A stretch of DNA of 8,249 bases from NCBI GenBank assembly GCA_900752625.1, contig CAADWC010000014.1, positions 1-8,249 of the forward strand, given 5' to 3'. The number at the start of each line of letters is the position of its first letter. The stretch's first letter is position 1. The DNA comes from Oscillospiraceae bacterium (lineage in GTDB: Bacteria > Bacillota > Clostridia > Oscillospirales > Ruminococcaceae). The position numbers and the translations under genes are program-made. Shown in pieces: positions 5,295 through 8,249 of this stretch. A model generated the notes under the pieces. That model searched no databases. It was not told the DNA's origin and was given only the letters and a program-made list of their open reading frames with translations.

Positions 5295-5702
5295 ATAGCG
5301 ATTGTAAGTTTATACAGTTCGTCTGACAGAAAAAATAAGCTGGTTATTCACGGGGCTGTCAGAACGGAGCGGAAATACGGAGATTCAAAACTTGTGCTGT
5401 ATACTATGGTTTTGCAGGGCGTCAGTTTTGAAGATGTAAGAAATAAGCTGGTTTCTGAAGGCAGACTTTTAGAGATCTGTCCTGAGCATTATTCTTTGGA
5501 GGGATTTGACCGGATAAAACTTAATGACGGCAGACCTGTAAAGGCTTATGATCTACGTGCAGCGCTTTATCCTCCTAATAAATCAGTGGGAGAACCGGCA
5601 ATGCTTGTGCTTAGTTATTGCAAAAAATCGCTGCGTACAATATTTTTCCGCCTTATGGATCTGGTTAAAGGCAAAAATAATAAAAAAGTCCCGAAAGGTT
5701 AA
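5295..5702 (+). CDS. Unknown 135-aa protein, last operon gene, probable AUA start
   Basis: I do not recognise this family. The product is a soluble, mixed alpha/beta-looking protein of about 135 residues with a basic tail (VKGKNNKKVPKG). The start is unusual. The ribosome site AAGAGGTGAT (5281-5290) is well placed for position 5295, where the codon is ATA followed by GCG (Met-Ala-like context), and no in-frame ATG, GTG or TTG follows until residue 38. In-frame ATG 5256 and GTG 5286 exist upstream, but the first lies inside the CHAP gene without a ribosome site and the second overlaps the ribosome site. Either AUA/AUU is used, which would keep synthesis low, or a former ATG has mutated. A strong terminator follows seven bases after the stop. 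As the final gene of the operon it is probably co-regulated with the rest. Confidence 0.65.
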   Translation: MAIVSLYSSSDRKNKLVIHGAVRTERKYGDSKLVLYTMVLQGVSFEDVRNKLVSEGRLLEICPEHYSLEGFDRIKLNDGRPVKAYDLRAALYPPNKSVGEPAMLVLSYCKKSLRTIFFRLMDLVKGKNNKKVPKG

Positions 5703-5708
5703 AATAAC

Positions 5709-5755
5709 AAAAACTGTCTCTGCGTCCGTAAACGGATTTTGCAGAGGCAGTTTTT
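5709..5755. terminator. Bidirectional terminator between convergent genes
   Basis: AAAAACTGTCTCTGC (5709-5723) pairs with GCAGAGGCAGTTTTT (5741-5755) over 15 bp with one G-U, leaving a 17-base loop. T-runs follow the stem on both strands. It ends the operon and also the reverse-strand gene at 5782. Confidence 0.9.
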
Positions 5756-5781
5756 ACGGTATTTCTTTATAGTTTAAAATG

Positions 5782-6126
5782 TTATAGATCCTGCAGGTCT
5801 GCCATCGGAATATCATTTTCCAGATTATCTCTTGCAAGGTCGTTGTCGATCGTGGAGTATACGTCGGAAATGGGTTTGTCCGCATCATTTGAGATAAGAG
5901 CTGAGCCGTCAGCTTTATCCGCAGAAAACGGGCGGGTATGGTAGACCTTTTGAGACGGAGGCTCGGAGCCTGCGATAATGGGATTGACATGAGCTTTTCC
6001 GTGTTTTGCCTTTCCTTGTATCTCCGGAACTTCCGGAGTTTTTTTCTTTGGGGGAATGTCCGTAATTTCAGGACGCTTCATTCCTTGTTTAGACATATAG
6101 ATCATGCGCACTCGGCGGCCGCTCAT
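5782..6126 (-). CDS. Small, mostly disordered unknown protein
   Basis: Up to 114 aa, rich in Pro, Lys, Asp and Ser, with no hydrophobic core, signal peptide or membrane segment. A central block (VPEIQGKAKHGKAHVNPII, residues 33-51, then AGSEPPSQKVYH) has the look of a short conserved motif and is reminiscent of small hypothetical proteins of Clostridia, though I cannot name a family. The start is uncertain. AAAGGAGG (reverse strand, 6150-6143) is 16 bases from ATG 6126. A five-codon frame from ATG 6140 ends in an ATGA overlap with this start, so it may be translated by coupling. In-frame ATGs at 6105 and 6096 (MSKQGMKRPE) are alternatives. It is divergent from tyrA and convergent with the phase-variable operon. 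The coding call rests on the ribosome site, codon-like composition and flanking terminator. Confidence 0.6.
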   Translation of the reverse strand: MSGRRVRMIYMSKQGMKRPEITDIPPKKKTPEVPEIQGKAKHGKAHVNPIIAGSEPPSQKVYHTRPFSADKADGSALISNDADKPISDVYSTIDNDLARDNLENDIPMADLQDL

Positions 6127-6140
6127 GCGACTATGCGCAT
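6123..6140 (-). other. Possible five-codon leader reading frame before the reverse-strand gene
   Basis: ATG (6140-6138) opens a frame of five codons (Met-Arg-Ile-Val-Ala) ending in TGA at 6125-6123, which overlaps the ATG of the downstream gene as ATGA. The strong ribosome site AAAGGAGG sits just before it, at a distance from its ATG (2 bases) shorter than ideal. The sequence TATGCGCATA (6132-6141) is a perfect palindrome in the same place. Confidence 0.35.
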
Positions 6141-6150
6141 ATCCTCCTTT

Positions 6151-6390
6151 CGGTTTTTCTGACGGTTATTTTTGATTTATCGTCTATTGAATATTCTTTC
6201 CTTCCGCTGAACCGAATATTCTCTGGAATATTGTGTTCTTATAAAGAACAAATATTGATTAGAATTGAGATCGGTTATGCATGGCGCAGAAATCTTATCA
6301 AGATTAACTTTTATTTTTTGTCGAGGCTTTTAAAGCGGTAATATCAGCTCATAACAGGCTTTGTTTGTGGCTGAAAAATATATTTTGCGC
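6151..6390. promoter_or_regulatory. Divergent control region with operator-like palindromes
   Basis: This is most of the gene-free stretch between the reverse-strand gene and tyrA. Two related palindromes are visible: TGTTCTT-ATA-AAGAACA (6234-6250) and AATCTT-ATC-AAGATT (6291-6305), sharing the core TCTTATnAAGA. GAATATTC occurs at 6189-6196 and 6214-6221, with near copies at 6226-6233 (GAATATTG) and 6251-6257 (AATATTG). This suggests binding sites of one or two regulators. I see no clear promoter for the reverse-strand gene and no RNA gene. Confidence 0.45.
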
Positions 6391-6419
6391 TTGACATTTA
6401 CATAAAACAGTGATATAAT
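6391..6419 (+). promoter_or_regulatory. Consensus housekeeping promoter of tyrA
   Basis: TTGACA (6391-6396), a 17-bp spacer and TATAAT (6414-6419), with TGA directly before the -10 as an extended -10. A perfect match to the vegetative sigma consensus, 44 bp before the gene start. Confidence 0.9.
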
Positions 6420-6462
6420 TTAATGAGTAAAAGCATAAAAGCATTAAAGCGGAGGCGTTGAT

Positions 6463-7305
6463 ATGAAAATCGGAATTGTCGGACTTGGGCTTATAGGAGG
6501 CTCTCTTGCAAAGGCGATAAAGAAAAATACTGACGAAATATGCTATGGACTGGATATAAACAGAACTACAGTAGCGGCGGCGCTGTCGCAGGAGGCTATC
6601 GACGGTGAAATTGATTCCGACGGGCTTGGACGATGCGACGTAGTAATGATATGCTTATATCCTAAAGAGACTATAGATTTTATTAATGAAAACAAAAAGC
6701 GTTTTAAAAAAGGCGGAATAGTAATAGATACCTGCGGAGTCAAGGGTGCAATAGTTTCCGCAGTTGAGCAGGTTCTGGCTGAAGAGGGAGTTCACTTTCT
6801 GGGCTGTCATCCGATGGCCGGCAGGGAATTTTCCGGCTTTGCGTATTCAGTGGACAATCTGTTTGAAAAGGCGAGCTTTATTATGACGCCTACTGATAAT
6901 ACGCCGATGTCTGCTGTAAAGGAAATATCAAAGCTTGCATATAATATAGGTTTTGCAAAATGTGTTGTATCTTCTCCCGAGGAACACGATGAAGTAATCG
7001 CTTTCACGTCGCAGCTTGCTCATGTGGTTTCAAGTGCATATATAAAAAGTCCAAGTCTTATGAAGCAGGCGGGTTTTTCAGCTGGTAGCTTCAAGGATCT
7101 GACCCGTGTGGCTAAACTTAACGAGGATATGTGGACGACGCTTTTTATGATGAATAAAAAACCTTTGGTTTCTGAGATCTCTCATATTATAAAGTGCCTT
7201 GAGGATTACCGGGACGCTATAGCCGGAGATGACTATCAGCGGCTTCACGACCTTTTGAAAGAAGGAAGGGAACTAAAAGAAATAAGCAACGCATCTCAAA
7301 GATAG
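6463..7305 (+). CDS. tyrA: Prephenate dehydrogenase (tyrosine biosynthesis)
   Basis: Oxidatively decarboxylates prephenate to 4-hydroxyphenylpyruvate with NAD+, the committed step to tyrosine, in the cytoplasm. The N-terminal Rossmann fold shows GLGLIGGS (residues 7-14) and Asp31 at the end of the second strand (NAD preference). The active-site blocks DTCGVKG (89-95), GCHPMAGREFSG (114-125, with His116), SQLAHVVSSA (183-192, with His187) and DLTRVA (212-217, with Arg215) follow in order. At 280 aa it lacks the C-terminal ACT domain found in some Firmicute homologues, so feedback control, if any, must work otherwise. It is transcribed alone, with its own consensus promoter, GGAGG seven bases before ATG 6463 and a terminator after it. 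It has no evident link to the operon upstream. Confidence 0.95.
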   Translation: MKIGIVGLGLIGGSLAKAIKKNTDEICYGLDINRTTVAAALSQEAIDGEIDSDGLGRCDVVMICLYPKETIDFINENKKRFKKGGIVIDTCGVKGAIVSAVEQVLAEEGVHFLGCHPMAGREFSGFAYSVDNLFEKASFIMTPTDNTPMSAVKEISKLAYNIGFAKCVVSSPEEHDEVIAFTSQLAHVVSSAYIKSPSLMKQAGFSAGSFKDLTRVAKLNEDMWTTLFMMNKKPLVSEISHIIKCLEDYRDAIAGDDYQRLHDLLKEGRELKEISNASQR

Positions 7306-7345
7306 CGAAACAGGTGATCATTATCTGTAAGTCATATTGAATTTT

Positions 7346-7390
7346 AAAGCCGCAGTCTGGGATTGACTATCAGCAGCGGCTTTGCTTTTT
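7346..7390 (+). terminator. Rho-independent terminator after tyrA
   Basis: AAAGCCGC (7346-7353) pairs with GCGGCTTT (7376-7383), with extra CTG/CAG pairing inward, followed by GCTTTTT. A perfect palindrome CCGCCGGCGG (7391-7400) comes directly after. The rest up to 7477 shows no gene. Confidence 0.75.
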
Positions 7391-7477
7391 CCGCCGGCGG
7401 TTCTGATCCGTAAAAACGCCGTATGCTTAAATAGTTTACGCAGCTGCATAAATATGGATTTTATCATGTGTTGTTGC

Positions 7478-7506
7478 TTGACATAGCTTGCTGCTTGTGA
7501 TAAAAT
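7478..7506 (+). promoter_or_regulatory. Promoter of the sigma factor gene
   Basis: TTGACA (7478-7483), 17 bp, TAAAAT (7501-7506), with TGA before the -10. Housekeeping-type. Confidence 0.85.
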
Positions 7507-7565
7507 ATAAAATGTGTTGCATCATAGTCGTAAGTTATTGTTAATGCAGGAGGAAAAGAGGAAAA

Positions 7566-8096
7566 ATGCTTGGATCATATCTTGTCCTTATTGACAGTGA
7601 AGATGATAAAAAAGCTTTTGAGTCTTTTTATGAGGAAAACTGCGCTAAAATGTTTGCTGTTGCCTACAGTGTATGCCGCAACAGCTCGCTTTCCGAGGAT
7701 GCGGTAGCAGACGCTTTCTTGGGAATCGCAAAGACTTTTTCTACATTCAACAAGCTGAACGATGAGGATAAGATACCTTATCTCATAAGAGCAGTGAAGA
7801 ATTCGGCATTGAATGTTGCAAGACGGGAGAAGAACAATAGTCAGCATGCATCGCTGGACGTGATTGCTTCTGAGGAGGAGCCTTTTGTTGATTTCTTTGA
7901 GCAGGCTGATTTCAACGATTTAGTAAACGCAATCAAAGCTCTTGACGAAAGATATAAGACGGCGCTTACTTATAAAATATATTATAATATGTCTATAGAT
8001 GATATTGCGTCAGTCATGTGTGTTTCAAAGCGCACGGTTTCATATTACCTAAAAAGAGCCAAGGAAGAAATTGCAGAAAATATAGGTTCAGAATGA
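7566..8096 (+). CDS. Sigma-70-family (ECF-like) RNA polymerase sigma factor
   Basis: A 176-aa two-domain sigma factor that would direct RNA polymerase to a special set of promoters. Region 2 spans about residues 17-88 (FESFYEENCAKMFAVAYSV, then EDAVADAFLGIAKTF and PYLIRAVKNSALNVARR). Region 4 spans about 117-172, with the helix-turn-helix SIDDIASVMCVSKRTVSYYL (143-162). There is no region 1.1 or 3, as in ECF sigma factors. AGGAGG (7548-7553) is 12 bases upstream and a second GAGG (7558-7561) is 4 bases upstream of ATG 7566. Its own promoter is housekeeping-like. A second, similar promoter follows the gene and reads into what lies beyond the window, where a partner such as an anti-sigma factor could be encoded; that cannot be seen here. 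Confidence 0.9.
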   Translation: MLGSYLVLIDSEDDKKAFESFYEENCAKMFAVAYSVCRNSSLSEDAVADAFLGIAKTFSTFNKLNDEDKIPYLIRAVKNSALNVARREKNNSQHASLDVIASEEEPFVDFFEQADFNDLVNAIKALDERYKTALTYKIYYNMSIDDIASVMCVSKRTVSYYLKRAKEEIAENIGSE

Positions 8097-8116
8097 TACA
8101 ATACGCCTGTATTGTA
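8097..8116. repeat. Perfect inverted repeat right after the sigma gene
   Basis: TACAATAC-GCCT-GTATTGTA, 8-bp arms and a 4-base loop, starting at the base after the stop codon. The stem is AT-rich and the nearest T-run (8130-8134) is 13 bases beyond it, so it is a poor terminator and could be an operator or mRNA-end hairpin. Confidence 0.5.
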
Positions 8117-8139
8117 CAACATAGACAAGTTTTTGGAAC

Positions 8140-8167
8140 AGATGTGCAGCGAAATTTATGCACATCT
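8140..8167. repeat. 9-bp inverted repeat upstream of the last promoter
   Basis: AGATGTGCA (8140-8148) and TGCACATCT (8159-8167) are perfect complements 10 bases apart. No T-run follows on either strand. The position just upstream of a -35 box suggests a regulator site. Confidence 0.45.
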
Positions 8168-8187
8168 ACAAAACGAAAAAAACGGTA

Positions 8188-8216
8188 TTGACAAAGAGAA
8201 AAAGATATGCTAAAAT
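8188..8216 (+). promoter_or_regulatory. Promoter reading out of the window
   Basis: TTGACA (8188-8193), 17 bp, TAAAAT (8211-8216), with TGC before the -10. The boxes and spacing are the same as those of the sigma factor promoter at 7478. The remaining 33 bases hold only leader sequence. Confidence 0.85.
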
Positions 8217-8249
8217 AAACAAGCTGTCGCAAAGAGCGGTAACGAAAAA

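Noticed and set aside
839..5702. Prophage remnant as an explanation of recombinase plus CHAP lysin
   Set aside because: No capsid, portal, terminase, tail, holin or replication gene is visible, and the lysin is embedded in a compact operon with DUF2589-like genes. It cannot be fully excluded because the DNA upstream of the window is unseen.
5938..6162. Forward open frame opposite the small reverse-strand gene
   Set aside because: No ribosome site, and it covers the strong AGGAGG and leader of the reverse-strand gene; the reverse frame has a better start and terminator.
8140..8167. Inverted repeat as the terminator of the sigma factor gene
   Set aside because: A-rich, not T-rich, sequence follows the stem, so it does not fit an intrinsic terminator.
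7478..8216. Matching TTGACA-17-TAAAAT promoters as autoregulation by the encoded sigma factor
   Set aside because: Both match the housekeeping consensus, as does the tyrA promoter; ECF-type promoters usually look different.
1..8249. CRISPR array, tRNA, rRNA or insertion sequence
   Set aside because: I found no regularly spaced repeats, no tRNA-like cloverleaf ends and no transposase frame anywhere in the window.

Overview
The window looks like a chromosomal piece of a low-to-moderate GC member of the Clostridia, possibly Ruminococcus or another Oscillospiraceae. This is an inference from the strong AGGAGG ribosome sites, the TTGACA-17-TATAAT promoters, the codon use and the protein style. 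It has four parts: (1) the 3' part of a tyrosine recombinase gene (1-633); (2) a short intergenic segment with inverted repeats (645-791); (3) a seven-gene forward operon of mostly unknown genes (839-5702); and (4) ordinary-looking chromosomal genes, namely a small reverse-strand gene (5782-6126), a prephenate dehydrogenase (6463-7305) and a sigma-70-family/ECF-like sigma factor (7566-8096), followed by the promoter of a gene beyond the window.

The most striking feature is what appears to be an invertible promoter between the recombinase and the operon. Two 21-bp inverted repeats (645-665 and 771-791; 19 of 21 positions match, with a perfect 11-bp core) enclose 105 bp. The enclosed segment carries one good -35 box (TTGACA, reverse strand, 670-665). 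In the orientation given here it sits 17 bp from TATTAT and points left, antisense to the recombinase. The -10 facing the operon (TATAAT, 789-794) has no -35 partner. Flipping 645-791 on paper puts the same TTGACA exactly 17 bp upstream of TATAAT, giving a perfect consensus promoter for the operon. The window therefore appears to hold the OFF state of a phase-variable switch, with the recombinase next door as its probable catalyst. A terminator inside the segment keeps recombinase transcripts out of the operon in this state.

The switched operon encodes a 100-aa unknown protein, a DUF2589-type protein with an inserted beta-rich stretch, a second protein sharing the DUF2589 signature strand followed by a coiled coil, a helical 190-aa protein, a divergent nitrilase-fold protein with a recognisable Glu-Lys-Cys triad, a CHAP+SH3b cell-wall hydrolase without signal peptide, and a last unknown protein that seems to start at a non-standard AUA codon. 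A strong hairpin with a U-run lies between the second and third genes. It is placed exactly between a Shine-Dalgarno sequence and the start codon, so it may control expression of the distal genes. None of the proteins shows a signal peptide or membrane helix, and there is no holin. My inference is a phase-variable, possibly self-assembling, cytoplasmic or lysis-released protein system; its function is unknown.

The operon ends at a bidirectional terminator shared with the convergent reverse-strand gene. The 336-bp gap between that gene and tyrA contains palindromes resembling operators and a perfect sigma-A-type promoter for tyrA.
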